This document shows positions 1 to 7,946 of a DNA stretch of 27,937 nucleotides, one piece after another. The stretch is from a bacterium Ga0077546 (GTDB lineage: Bacteria > Cyanobacteriota > Vampirovibrionia > Obscuribacterales > Obscuribacteraceae), in the NCBI GenBank assembly GCA_001464165.1, contig LNEX01000308.1, positions 1 to 27,937 of the forward strand, written 5' to 3'. Under the pieces are notes generated by a model. The model was given only the letters and a program-made list of their open reading frames with translations. It was not told the DNA's origin and made no database searches. Within the stretch, counting starts at the first letter, position 1. Each line of letters opens with the position of its first letter. The translations under genes were made by a program, and so were the position numbers.

Positions 1-144
1 TTGCTGCCGGAGCTGGCCGTCTGTGGAGACAATTGGCTTTCGATAAAAGGTCTTGGTGCACTGGGCGTTTTGCCTGGCTTGGTCTTGGGTGAGCGGGCAG
101 CTCAGCAAATAACTAATAACCTATCTCTGTGCAAAAATAGATGA
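1..144 (+). CDS. C-terminal fragment of a probable FAD-dependent oxidoreductase (amine oxidase/renalase-like)
   Basis: An open frame enters from the left edge and stops at 142-144, giving 47 residues. The segment reads CGDNWLSIKGLGALG and then GLVLGERAAQQI. Flavin amine oxidases, protoporphyrinogen oxidase and renalase-like proteins end in this way: a GD pair touching the FAD, then a G-A...G...AA helix. The match is by eye and covers only the tail, so the substrate cannot be named. The stop lies 3 bp from the stop of the convergent receiver-like gene, which fits a real gene end in a compact genome. It could instead be an open frame by chance, since only 47 codons are visible. Confidence 0.45.
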   Translation: MLPELAVCGDNWLSIKGLGALGVLPGLVLGERAAQQITNNLSLCKNR

Positions 145-147
145 ATG

Positions 148-690
148 CTAAGGCTTGTCTGGATTCGCTTCGGTTTCTTTCTTTGGAGTGTGGGGCAATA
201 GCGGCTCTAACTGGGCAATCAAAAGCTCAGCATCAAATTCTTGCATATAGACATACTTGTCAGCACCCAATAGCTTCCCTGCCAGTTCAGTAGATTTGTT
301 GATAGCTGATGCTAGCGGGTTTGGCTCCATGCATAGCATGACGAAAGATACGTCTTTATGCAGTGAGTCTGGAGCTTTGATGCGCTGGAGAAACTCAAAT
401 ACAGATTCGTCTTCTAAGTGGACTGCAGAAATAATCAAGTCGACGTGATCTCGACTGTCTAAAAAAGCCATTGCTTGTGCAATAGTCAAGACTGGCACAA
501 CTTGATGACCAGCGCTTTTCCACGCTTCTTTGAGCTTGTCAATATTTTCGGGGTTTTCCAATGCCAAAATTCTGAATGTATCTTCAGAATCAAGCTTAAG
601 AGATGGTTGTTCAATTTTTGTCATTGGCCAGTATACCAGTGGCTGTATCTTGTATTTCCACAGTTTAGCTGAGTGTCGATGAGCTTTCAA
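148..690 (-). CDS. Degenerate response-regulator receiver domain protein
   Basis: The 180-residue protein has the alternating strand/helix pattern of a CheY-like receiver: FRILALENPEN at the first strand, DLIISAVHLEDE at the third and GADKYVYMQEF near the end. The residues that make a receiver work are missing. The usual acidic pair after strand 1 reads EN, the phospho-acceptor Asp is replaced (Ala in the D-L-I-I-S-A alignment), and the conserved Lys is Met. It therefore probably cannot be phosphorylated and may act as a docking or decoy domain; this is inference. The longest frame begins with TTG at 690. An ATG at 624 (residue 23, just before the domain) is the more likely start, though neither has a good Shine-Dalgarno. 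No output domain follows. Confidence 0.7.
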   Translation of the reverse strand: MKAHRHSAKLWKYKIQPLVYWPMTKIEQPSLKLDSEDTFRILALENPENIDKLKEAWKSAGHQVVPVLTIAQAMAFLDSRDHVDLIISAVHLEDESVFEFLQRIKAPDSLHKDVSFVMLCMEPNPLASAINKSTELAGKLLGADKYVYMQEFDAELLIAQLEPLLPHTPKKETEANPDKP

Positions 691-763
691 ATGTTAAGTA
701 ATTACTCTCTTCTGCCAGTGCTAAAGTATTTGAGGAATAGAAGTAGAGTCAGGGGTTCGTTCT

Positions 764-970
764 ATGTATGATGAAAAGACAATTCAGCTTGACCAATTCA
801 TGAAAGTTGCAGGTTTGGTGCAGTCGGGTGGACATGCCAAGCAAATTATTCAATCGGGTGCGGTTGTTGTAAATGGTGAAGTTGAAGTACGCCGCGGTCG
901 CAAACTTCAGGCCAATGACGTGGTTGTATTTGATGGGCAGTCATACGTTGTGCCCGAAATTGAAGTCTAA
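764..970 (+). CDS. Small S4-domain RNA-binding protein (YbcJ/YaaA-like)
   Basis: The 68-residue protein is a single S4 fold. It shows the family pattern: a leader helix (LDQFMKVAGLVQSGGHAKQ), then IIQSGAVVVNGEVEVRRGRK, then LQANDVVVFDGQSY. The VNGE and RRGRKL segments are the typical RNA-contacting loop of the short stand-alone S4 proteins related to E. coli YbcJ and Bacillus YaaA, which bind structured RNA, often in a ribosome context. The length is normal for the family. The ATG start is preceded by a modest purine stretch (AGGGG). It is transcribed away from the degenerate receiver gene, with 73 bp between them (139 bp if the receiver starts at its ATG). Confidence 0.85.
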   Translation: MYDEKTIQLDQFMKVAGLVQSGGHAKQIIQSGAVVVNGEVEVRRGRKLQANDVVVFDGQSYVVPEIEV

Positions 971-1042
971 GATTTTTGTATTTAGCTAACGCTCAGAATC
1001 CGCCGCCTAGCCCACCCGTATTGTTAATCAGGGATGTACCGA

Positions 1043-1384
1043 TCAAGTATCGTAGCCATAGTCAAACAGCTGTCCGACTCCAGTCGACGGGCTATAACGT
1101 GGATCCACTGGGGCGCCTACTAGACCTTGAGCATTTGCACTGCTTGCTAGAATCCAACATAGTGCCACCATCAGTGATGCGCAGTATGCCCGTAGCCGAT
1201 TGCGCATTTGCTTCAGTTGTTTGGGACAATTGTCGGTTACGAGTTTGCCGTCATCATTGCGGTAAAAGTAGGTGCAAACCCTCTCCCCTAAAGCTCTTCT
1301 GCCGAGTAGAGCTACTACTTCTTCATCGCTTAGACTGCTTAGATTGTGTACGTTCAGTTTGCAATCGCCACAAAATCTTGAGCT
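1043..1384 (-). pseudogene. 5'-truncated remnant of a CxxC / CP-motif membrane-anchored protein
   Basis: The reverse strand has a 113-codon stretch ending in TGA at 1045-1043. It reads FCGDCKLNVHNLSSLSDEE, then RVCTYFYRNDDGKL and DNCPKQL, followed by a hydrophobic segment (YCASLMVALCWILASSANA) and a short tail ending in FDYGYDT. This matches a known arrangement seen in Bacteroidota, Planctomycetota and Myxococcota proteins: FCxxCxxxVxxLSxMxxxE, a second Cys, DG and CP, then a membrane segment. Those proteins begin with a further Cys/Trp motif before the FC. Here no such motif and no ATG/GTG/TTG start exists in frame, because the reading merges into the end of the neighbouring gene (stop at 1385-1383). 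It therefore looks like a broken gene. A 53-residue product from the internal ATG just before the hydrophobic segment is still possible. The rest of 971-1382 holds nothing else recognisable. Confidence 0.6.
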
Positions 1385-2369
1385 ATTCGCCGGCGTTAAA
1401 GCTATTGACGTTAGCCTTGATTCTATCCTTGAATTCAGTTGGTGTATCGACTGGGCAAACCATTTTCACGTACATATGAGTTTTCAATTCTTTTGAGTAT
1501 GGCGCCAGCAATATGGTGGTGCGGGCACCTTGGAATTGTTCTGAAGGTATTCGATCTTTGTCAAACCCGTTGTATTCGCCTGGTCTAAGCTCTACATCAC
1601 CAAGTACACCACCAGCATCAGGGGCTAGTTCAAGCTTTCTTGAGTAATGCTCGTAGATCTTGCGGGTTTTCCGTTCAAAGTGCAGTGAGTTTCCTTTTAG
1701 TGTTACTGTAGCTTGGGGGAAGTATTGTTTGACAATGGCCATAATATTTTTGTAGATAACATCCGGTGGCTGCTTTTTCAGCACCACTTTAGGCGGCAGA
1801 ATGCGCTTGTCGGGATCTACAACTAGAGTCGGCTCATTGGCGTTGAAGGTTCTCACTAAAAATTTAAATCTGTCTTTGAAGTCAGTTAGTACATCGGGCG
1901 GATAAATCAGTTTAGCGAGTAAGTGACTGTTTCTCTGTCTAGAGAACTCGGCCATAGTGAGAATCGATTGAGTGCCATCAACTACATCTGATGGCAGTAG
2001 TTCTTTGTCTGACCCTTCGTAAGTACCGGGCTCAAGTGAAACATCACCAATAATACCGCCAGGTAGTGGGGAAAGCGCGACGGTTTTGTAATGAGCACTT
2101 TGTAAATCTGCTACCCTAAACTGAAAATGCAATTTTCTGTCGGCAAAAGTAATCTTGCTGTTGGGATAGTACTCTTTCACCAAGTTCTGTAGGTCTTGGA
2201 AAATCGTATCGACATCCACAGCCTGGGCTGTCGAAGATGGTGTCGCCGCAATTTGGATCGGGCCAGCGGCTTGTGCAGCTGTTTGGGCAGTGCAAGTTAT
2301 TGTCAAGATAGTAAGGCAAGAAAGAGCAAGGGTGGAGCGGTTAAACCGGGTGCGGATGTACGACGGCAA
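1383..2369 (-). CDS. Secreted protein of two tandem modules, function unknown
   Basis: The protein has 328 residues. A signal peptide is visible in the first 36 (RSTLALSCLTILTITC, then small residues ending AQAA). The mature part is two related modules of about 125 residues. Both begin with a helix ending in YYPNSKITF or YFPQATVTL, pass through LHF, then GGIIGDVSLEPGTYEG or GGVLGDVELRPGEYNG, and close with FKDRFKFLVRTFNANE or FKDRIKANVNSFNAGE. This is an internal duplication. I do not recognise the family; envelope or periplasmic binding is only a guess. The start is TTG, but it is supported by an AGAGGT ribosome binding site 6 nt upstream and a TATAAT box about 60 bp further out. The natural end coincides with the beginning of the broken CxxC gene. 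Confidence 0.8.
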   Translation of the reverse strand: MPSYIRTRFNRSTLALSCLTILTITCTAQTAAQAAGPIQIAATPSSTAQAVDVDTIFQDLQNLVKEYYPNSKITFADRKLHFQFRVADLQSAHYKTVALSPLPGGIIGDVSLEPGTYEGSDKELLPSDVVDGTQSILTMAEFSRQRNSHLLAKLIYPPDVLTDFKDRFKFLVRTFNANEPTLVVDPDKRILPPKVVLKKQPPDVIYKNIMAIVKQYFPQATVTLKGNSLHFERKTRKIYEHYSRKLELAPDAGGVLGDVELRPGEYNGFDKDRIPSEQFQGARTTILLAPYSKELKTHMYVKMVCPVDTPTEFKDRIKANVNSFNAGE

Positions 2370-2388
2370 GATTCTACCTCTTTGGACT

Positions 2389-2412
2389 GTACTACTGTAA
2401 ACGTGTACTACT
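2389..2412. repeat. Pair of GTACTACT direct repeats in the leader of the two-module gene
   Basis: GTACTACT occurs at 2389-2396 and again at 2405-2412, 16 bp apart. It lies between the TATAAT box (2431-2436, reverse strand) and the TTG start at 2369. It may be a regulator site or chance. Confidence 0.3.
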
Positions 2413-2430
2413 AAAGATAAGTTACCCGAG

Positions 2431-2436
2431 ATTATA
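2431..2436 (-). promoter_or_regulatory. Probable -10 box (TATAAT) for the two-module secreted protein gene
   Basis: On the reverse strand the sequence reads GGGTATAATC, a perfect -10 hexamer 61 bp upstream of the TTG start, inside the 97-bp gap after the aminotransferase gene. No good -35 hexamer is seen at 16-18 bp. Confidence 0.45.
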
Positions 2437-2466
2437 CCCGCTCACGTGCCAGCCAGATTAAATTTG

Positions 2467-3711
2467 CTACTTCTCCACTACTTTGTTTCCTCTGTTTTTA
2501 GTTAGTAAAGTCGTCTCTAGGGCTCCTATTGTGCCGCAGAATTGGACAATTTCTTCTTCAGTGTTGTAATAGTGTACCGATGCTCTGACAAGGTCAGCTA
2601 GTCCGCGATTCTCCATATCTATTCTTGTGCCGTTTAGTGTAGATGCGGCAACGTTGATGGATTTGCTGGCGAGAAAATTCTTAATTTCTATGGCGCTGAG
2701 GCCGTCTACAGTGAAGGTGACGATGCCACATTTGCGTTCTCCTAAATCTTGGACCGTTACCCCATCAATCTTTGAGAGTGCGGTTCTTAACTGCTCTGCC
2801 AGGTTACTGACCCGTTCTTCTATATTGTTTAAACCCAAAGCGAGGGCGTACTCGACAGCTTCTCCCAAGCCGAGCTTGGCTGCTACGTTGCTTTCCCAGT
2901 TTTCAAAACGGCGAGCATCGGGGCGCATTTCGTACTGGTGGCGGCTGCTCCATTCGGCTGCATGAAGGTCAAGAAATGGCGGTTCCAGCTGTTCTAAGAT
3001 ACTTTTGCGAACATAAAGAAAACCCGTTCCTCTAGGGCCGCGTAAGTACTTGCGGCCGGTGGCCGAAAGAAGGTCGCAACCAATTTCATCAACATCGATG
3101 GTTAGTTGACCTACCGATTGGCAAGCGTCAAGCAGGTAAGTGATCTTGTGCTCTTTTGCTACTTTTCCTACAGCCGCGGCTGGATTGATCAAGCCCCCAT
3201 TGGTTGGTACATGGGTGAGGGCAATGAGTTTGACGTTATCGTCGATTTTTGCTTTCAGTGCCGCTAAGTCAATTTGTCCATATTGGTCATTTTCCACTAC
3301 GTCGATTTTGATGCCACGAAGTTTTGCCATTTGCAAAAAGGCAATGTAGTTGCTGGCATATTCGTTGCAGGCTGTAAGAATGCGGTCTCCGGCCTTCAGA
3401 GGGAGTGAATAGAAGGCCATATCCCAAGCACGCGTGGCGTTTTCTACTATGGCAATTTCGCTTCTATGACAATTTAGAAGTTTGGCGATTGACTCGTAAA
3501 CACCTTCTACGCGCCCATTCTCTTGATTCGCGGCTTCGTAACCACCAATTTTTGCTTCTAGCTTCAGGTGTGTTATTACTGATGTCAGTACTGGTTCTGG
3601 CATCAATGCAGCGCCAGCATTGTTGAAATGCAGTCGCTCTAAAGCTCCTGGTGTGTCTTGGCGAGCTAGTTCGATGTTTAGGGGTGTAGTTTTTATTGTC
3701 TTCGATTTCAT
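2467..3711 (-). CDS. Class V aminotransferase / cysteine desulfurase-fold PLP enzyme (EgtE-like)
   Basis: The 414-residue protein is a fold-type I PLP enzyme. The substrate-domain start LHFNNAGAALMPEPV is typical of the group. Asp195 in YLLDACQSVGQ should hold the PLP pyridine nitrogen, and Lys221 in SATGRKYLRGPRGTGF should form the Schiff base. The segments ENATRAWDMAFY and ACNEYASNYIAFLQMA resemble the ergothioneine C-S lyase EgtE and isopenicillin-N-epimerase-like branch more than IscS/NifS. No catalytic Cys loop of true cysteine desulfurases was recognised, so lyase or desulfurase activity on a cysteine-like substrate is plausible but unproven. No EgtB or EgtD gene is nearby. It starts with ATG and has a weak ribosome binding site. 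The length is normal. Confidence 0.85.
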   Translation of the reverse strand: MKSKTIKTTPLNIELARQDTPGALERLHFNNAGAALMPEPVLTSVITHLKLEAKIGGYEAANQENGRVEGVYESIAKLLNCHRSEIAIVENATRAWDMAFYSLPLKAGDRILTACNEYASNYIAFLQMAKLRGIKIDVVENDQYGQIDLAALKAKIDDNVKLIALTHVPTNGGLINPAAAVGKVAKEHKITYLLDACQSVGQLTIDVDEIGCDLLSATGRKYLRGPRGTGFLYVRKSILEQLEPPFLDLHAAEWSSRHQYEMRPDARRFENWESNVAAKLGLGEAVEYALALGLNNIEERVSNLAEQLRTALSKIDGVTVQDLGERKCGIVTFTVDGLSAIEIKNFLASKSINVAASTLNGTRIDMENRGLADLVRASVHYYNTEEEIVQFCGTIGALETTLLTKNRGNKVVEK

Positions 3712-3786
3712 CAGATAAGTTTAGCGCTAAGAAGAGTTGTTAGAGGTCGTTTGCTCTATATTCTTGGCCGTTGGCGCCCAATGCGT

Positions 3787-3815
3787 TTTTCAATGGGGCG
3801 GAAGTGGCATATAAT
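3787..3815 (+). promoter_or_regulatory. Sigma70-type promoter for the lipoprotein gene
   Basis: TTTTCA (3787-3792) is followed after 17 bp by a perfect TATAAT (3810-3815). Transcription would begin near 3822, which argues against translation starts upstream of that point for the following lipoprotein gene. Confidence 0.55.
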
Positions 3816-3873
3816 CGCTGTTATGAGTCAATTTAATCTATTCAAATTGGTAAGAGTAAAGCACTTGGGCCAG

Positions 3874-4512
3874 ATGCCGTCTATTGCTGTAGGTGGCGGA
3901 AGCATTTTATTGTTTCGCCTTCACTTGATGTTATTTGGCATTGCCCTTGCCATATCTCTCAGCGCTTGTGGTGCTGTTCGCAGGCCAGTGTTGAGCGAAG
4001 ATATAAAAAAAGTACGGACAGCTAAGCAGATTAAATTAGAAGATAAAGTGCAAGAGTTTGGTAATGAGACCCATAAATTCTCCTTGCTCCCACCCAAAGG
4101 ATTTCTTTACTCTCATGTAGATACGTCCCATGGGCAGGTATTTACTTTCTCAACTCCAATTCGTAAAGACGGTCGTGCAGGAGTTTTTAGTGTTAGCTGT
4201 GTTGCCAATAAGCCTGGTAAAGACAAAGTTAGCGCGAGCTATGTTTTGAGTTCAGTGCTGGATTCGTTGGCTCGTAGTTGTATCGATTTTCATGACGGTA
4301 CAGTTGAGTCATTTGATGTGAATGGACGCTCTTTTGTCGGAGCTCAATTTACTGGTTCATACGGGGGCTACTATCTAATTGTTGGATATCTCTGCGTGAC
4401 TCCAGTGCCGGGCGGTTTTTATATTGTGCAGTGGCAAGATGGAGAAGTGCATATTTCCTTAACGAAAGAGGTAATGTTGAATTCGCTTAAATCAATGCAT
4501 ATTGATTATTAG
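3874..4512 (+). CDS. Predicted lipoprotein, function unknown
   Basis: The product has a hydrophobic stretch (LMLFGIALAISLSAC) ending in a lipobox, so it should be lipidated on the Cys and held in the membrane facing out. The body (about 180 residues) is mixed alpha/beta: KFSLLPPKGFLYSHVD, a beta-rich middle, FVGAQFTGSYGGYYLIVGY and a final helix LTKEVMLNSLKSM. This resembles small proteins that monitor envelope stress or act as chaperones, but I cannot name a family. The frame is open from a TTG at 3751, with ATGs at 3781, 3823 and 3874. The promoter at 3787-3815 would put 3823 at the transcript start, so 3874 (Cys at residue 32) is preferred; a leaderless start at 3823 remains possible. Confidence 0.7.
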   Translation: MPSIAVGGGSILLFRLHLMLFGIALAISLSACGAVRRPVLSEDIKKVRTAKQIKLEDKVQEFGNETHKFSLLPPKGFLYSHVDTSHGQVFTFSTPIRKDGRAGVFSVSCVANKPGKDKVSASYVLSSVLDSLARSCIDFHDGTVESFDVNGRSFVGAQFTGSYGGYYLIVGYLCVTPVPGGFYIVQWQDGEVHISLTKEVMLNSLKSMHIDY

Positions 4513-4562
4513 TATTGCTAGGGATGCTTGCGACTGAGATCTTTACAGGAGAGAAGTGAACC

Positions 4563-5135
4563 ATGCTGATGGCTGATACGCTGGCAATATTTTTGGTTGT
4601 GCTGGGTTTTCTCTTGGCTTTGCCTGGGTTGTGGCTTTTGTGTTCTGGTCTTTGGCCGACTACCGTATCTCGCTCAACTTTTGATTGCAACTCGGGATTA
4701 CTCTTCCCATTCCTTGTTGGCGTGCCAATTTCGTTGGTGGCATTCTTTGCTACTGTTTTCGCCAGCAAAGAACTTGGGCCGGCTAGCGGATTTGTGTCAA
4801 TTGCTATTGTCTGTTTTTATGTTTTGTTTGCCAGTGTTGGAATTGCCGGCTTAACCACGGTAATCGGTAATCGCTTGCCGTCACCTGTCGATATCGAGCG
4901 CCCCTGGAAGGCTACTATTAGGGGAAGCATTGTCTTGGAATTGGCCTTTCTCTTGCCACTTTTAGGTTGGTTTGTACTCTTGCCTGCGGCTCTGATTATA
5001 GGATCTGGTACTGCTTTTAGGTCTATTCTCAAGGGCCTGAGAATGCCAAAGTCGGCGCAGAGCAAGGTTGTAGCTGAGACTGCTGAGAGTCATCTTGCCA
5101 AGGAAGCTTTAGGCAGTAACCCTGAGGTAGCCTGA
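4563..5135 (+). CDS. Four-helix membrane protein coupled to the DUF1800/DUF1501 pair
   Basis: The protein has 190 residues with about four membrane segments: IFLVVLGFLLALPGLWLL at the start, FLVGVPISLVAFFATVF, VSIAIVCFYVLFASVGIAG and LELAFLLPLLGWFVLLPAA. The tail is charged and soluble. The family is not recognised. It has a strong ribosome binding site (AGGAGA) before the ATG. Its TGA overlaps the ATG of the DUF1800 gene (TGATG at 5133-5137), so translation of the two is probably coupled. That suggests it serves the DUF1800/DUF1501 system, for example in membrane anchoring or export; this is inference from position. Confidence 0.75.
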   Translation: MLMADTLAIFLVVLGFLLALPGLWLLCSGLWPTTVSRSTFDCNSGLLFPFLVGVPISLVAFFATVFASKELGPASGFVSIAIVCFYVLFASVGIAGLTTVIGNRLPSPVDIERPWKATIRGSIVLELAFLLPLLGWFVLLPAALIIGSGTAFRSILKGLRMPKSAQSKVVAETAESHLAKEALGSNPEVA

Positions 5136-6691
5136 TGACCGTTTCCCGGCGCAATGTCCTCAAATTTGCGGCACTGGCTACTGCTTCCGCTGGCGCTTTG
5201 CCTTTGAGTGGTTGTGAGGGCATCACCAGTAGTGCGAGTAAGTTGTTAGGCGAGGGCATTCCTTCTAAAGTTGGTGTGGCCACTGGCGCGGCCGTTGACC
5301 CTGACTTTCATTTCTTATCGAGGGCAACTTATGGGCTGTGGCCTGGAGATCTTGATTATTTAAAGAAGATGGGGCGAGAAACATGGCTTAAAGAGCAGTT
5401 GGATTTTGAGAAGATCGATGATCGTGCTTGCGATTTGAGGGCGAGGCGCTTTGAGACTTTGTGGCTAGATCCCGGTACTTGTTTCGAATATAAAAAACCA
5501 GTTTTGCGTGACGAACTGGTGCGCCATATGCTACTTCGTGCGGTCTATAGTAAGAGGCAGCTTTATGAGGTAATGGTTGGTTTTTGGAGTGACCATCTCA
5601 ATATTGATGTGGGAAAGGGCGATGCCATATACGCCAAGGCCACTGATGATCGCACTGTCATTCGTCGTCATGCCTTAGGTCGGTTTCGAGATCTCGTTGC
5701 TGCATCGGCTAAATCGGCAGCCATGCTAATTTATCTCGATGGCAACGAGAATCGCAGCGCTGCTCATCCTACAGCCAAGAATATTCCTAATGAGAATTAT
5801 GCTCGCGAATTGCTTGAGCTTCATACCATGGGAGTTGACGGTGGTTATACCCAGCGTGATGTTTATGAAGTCGCTCGCTGCCTAACCGGCTGGCGTATTC
5901 ATACACCGTGGCAGCGTGGCAAGATTTACTTCGAATCTGCCGAACATGACGATGGTGCTAAGGTGGTTCTAGGTAAAACCATAGCCGCTGGCGGGGGCGA
6001 ACGAGATCTTGATTCTGTGCTAGATATTGTCTGTAAGCATGAGTCTACTGCTCGTCATATCGCCACGAAATTGCTGCAGCATTTTGTTAGCGAAGATCCA
6101 CCAAAGTCTTTGGTGGCAAGCGTCGCTGCGGTCTTCGAGAAGACAGGTGGTGATATTAAGGAAATGCTGAGAGCAGTTTTTTCAGATAAGCAATTTGATC
6201 AATTTGCTGCTGGCAAAATTAAGAGACCGTTTCATTTTATTGTTAGTTCATTGCGTTCTCTTGCTGCTGATACTTATGCGCACTCATCTTTAACAGAGTA
6301 TTTGAACCGCATGGGCCATGCCCCGTTTCAATATCCTACTCCTGATGGTTATCCCGATCAGTCCTCATATTGGTTGTCGACTTTGCTCTGGCGCTGGAAT
6401 TTTGCTCTTAGTGTTTGTGACAATCAAGTACCAGAGGTAACCATACAACTAGCCGAGCTGGCTATAGCTGTTGGTGCCCTAGCTGATACGGAACAAGGTA
6501 TTGACACTGGGCGAAATTCAGCAACTGTTACTAGGCCTCAGCTTGACAGAATGTTTTCTCATTTTGTCGGTCGCCAGCCAACCACTTTGGAGCGCCAAGT
6601 CTGCTTCGATTTTTTGGCTCAATCAAAGAAAGATTCTCGCCCAGAGCTTGTTGGTCTAATTCTTTCTTCGCCAGCATTTCAGAGGTATTGA
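5135..6691 (+). CDS. DUF1800 family twin-arginine lipoprotein
   Basis: The protein has 518 residues. The N-terminus carries a twin-arginine motif (SRRNVLK, residues 4-10), a hydrophobic stretch and a lipobox (LSGC, Cys27), so it should be exported folded and lipidated. The DUF1800 signatures follow: FLSRATYGLWPGDLDYLKKM, FWSDHLNI, NYARELLELHTMGVDGGYT and VARCLTGWR. The family is widespread in environmental bacteria, nearly always beside DUF1501. The biochemical role is unsettled; surface polysaccharide or cell-envelope handling has been suggested by context. It is coupled to the membrane protein before it and to DUF1501 after it (TGATG at 6689-6693). Length is normal. Confidence 0.9.
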   Translation: MTVSRRNVLKFAALATASAGALPLSGCEGITSSASKLLGEGIPSKVGVATGAAVDPDFHFLSRATYGLWPGDLDYLKKMGRETWLKEQLDFEKIDDRACDLRARRFETLWLDPGTCFEYKKPVLRDELVRHMLLRAVYSKRQLYEVMVGFWSDHLNIDVGKGDAIYAKATDDRTVIRRHALGRFRDLVAASAKSAAMLIYLDGNENRSAAHPTAKNIPNENYARELLELHTMGVDGGYTQRDVYEVARCLTGWRIHTPWQRGKIYFESAEHDDGAKVVLGKTIAAGGGERDLDSVLDIVCKHESTARHIATKLLQHFVSEDPPKSLVASVAAVFEKTGGDIKEMLRAVFSDKQFDQFAAGKIKRPFHFIVSSLRSLAADTYAHSSLTEYLNRMGHAPFQYPTPDGYPDQSSYWLSTLLWRWNFALSVCDNQVPEVTIQLAELAIAVGALADTEQGIDTGRNSATVTRPQLDRMFSHFVGRQPTTLERQVCFDFLAQSKKDSRPELVGLILSSPAFQRY

Positions 6692-7923
6692 TGGCATCTC
6701 CAGAACACTATTCAAGAAGAGCATTCTTGCGCAAACTAGCCTTTGCCGATGAGGCACATTTAGGTACCATCAATAAGTCTTTGGTTTGTATTTTCTTGCG
6801 TGGTGGCGCCGACACTCTCAACATGCTCGTGCCATACGCTAACGACGACTACTATAGATTGCGTCCGAATATCGCTATTAAGAGCCCTTCGCGTGGCGGC
6901 TCGGCCGCAGCCATCAAGCTTGATGATTACTATGGTTTCCATCCTAGAATGGCACCGCTTTTACCTATTTATCGAGCGGGACGCTTGGGTATGGTGCAAG
7001 CGGTTGGAACTGATAATTTTACAGGTTCGCATTTTGAGGCTCAGGATCAAGTAGAGCATGGCGAATCTTGTGGCCATAGCCTTGGTGGTGGCTGGCTTGG
7101 ACGACACTTATCTACTCGTAGCTTAGTGCAACAAACGCCACTGTCAGCAGTAGCAATTGGTACGGCCTTGCCTGAGTCACTTCGCGGTGCTCCTTCAGCC
7201 AGCGTGCTAAATTCAATTGAAGAGATTAAGCTGCAGGCTCCGGCTGGTCAGTCAATAGCTATAGCCATGGCCTTGGCCAAGCTGTATAGCGCAGAAGTGG
7301 CACTGTTGGCTGAGCCAAGTAAGACCACTCTAGATCTGCTTGGTCGGGTTGAGAAGCTTCAGGGTAAGGCCTATCGTCCTGCCAATGGTGCTGAATATCC
7401 TGATAATACTTTTGGCAAGGGTTTGAAGGAAATCGCGCGTCTGCTTAAGGGGGGAGTAGGCTTAGAGATTGCCGCCCTTGATTTGAACGGTTGGGATACA
7501 CATTTTTTCCAAGGGGCAGAAGCTGGATTGCAGGCAGATAGTATTGAACAACTGGCAAATGGTCTGTCTGCTTTTGATAAAGATTTGGGCTCGTCTAGAA
7601 GCACTGTTACGACACTGGTAATCACTGAGTTTGGGCGACGCAGCTACGAGAATAGCTCAATGGGAACAGATCATGGTCGCGGCTTTACAGTCTTTGCTAT
7701 TGGCGATCGAATTGCTGGTGGTCAGGTGTATGGCTCCTTGCCACATTTGACCCGTGGGCAGCAAATGGATTTGCTGGGTCCTTCAGGCTTGGCGGTGCAG
7801 TTTGACTACCGCTCAGCTCTTTCCGAAATTTTGGTGCGAGCTCTTGATAATCGCCGCATTGAGAATGTATTTCCTGGCTTTAAAGGGCAAGAGATAGGCC
7901 TAGTGAAACGGACTGTTGTTTAG
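6691..7923 (+). CDS. DUF1501 family protein (alkaline-phosphatase/sulfatase-like fold)
   Basis: The protein has 410 residues from the ATG at 6691, which overlaps the stop of DUF1800 and has AGAGG 5 nt upstream. The ORF also extends 3 bp to a TTG. The family motifs are present: FLRGGADTLNMLVPY, LDLNGWDTHFFQ, TEFGRRSYEN and GTDHGRGFTVFAIG. These are the metal-site regions of the alkaline-phosphatase-like superfamily as seen in DUF1501. Most relatives start with a twin-arginine signal. Here a YSRRAFLRK motif (residues 7-15) is present, but it is followed by LAFADEAHLGTINK instead of a hydrophobic segment. Export may depend on the DUF1800 partner, or the protein may stay inside. It is the last gene of the cassette. 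Confidence 0.9.
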   Translation: MASPEHYSRRAFLRKLAFADEAHLGTINKSLVCIFLRGGADTLNMLVPYANDDYYRLRPNIAIKSPSRGGSAAAIKLDDYYGFHPRMAPLLPIYRAGRLGMVQAVGTDNFTGSHFEAQDQVEHGESCGHSLGGGWLGRHLSTRSLVQQTPLSAVAIGTALPESLRGAPSASVLNSIEEIKLQAPAGQSIAIAMALAKLYSAEVALLAEPSKTTLDLLGRVEKLQGKAYRPANGAEYPDNTFGKGLKEIARLLKGGVGLEIAALDLNGWDTHFFQGAEAGLQADSIEQLANGLSAFDKDLGSSRSTVTTLVITEFGRRSYENSSMGTDHGRGFTVFAIGDRIAGGQVYGSLPHLTRGQQMDLLGPSGLAVQFDYRSALSEILVRALDNRRIENVFPGFKGQEIGLVKRTVV

Positions 7924-7946
7924 CTTTGAATGGGGTTTGGTGCGAG

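Noticed and set aside
976..1479. Forward 167-codon frame after the S4 gene
   Set aside because: Its composition is not protein-like (Cys, Arg and His rich), and the reverse strand carries a recognisable protein remnant over the same bases.
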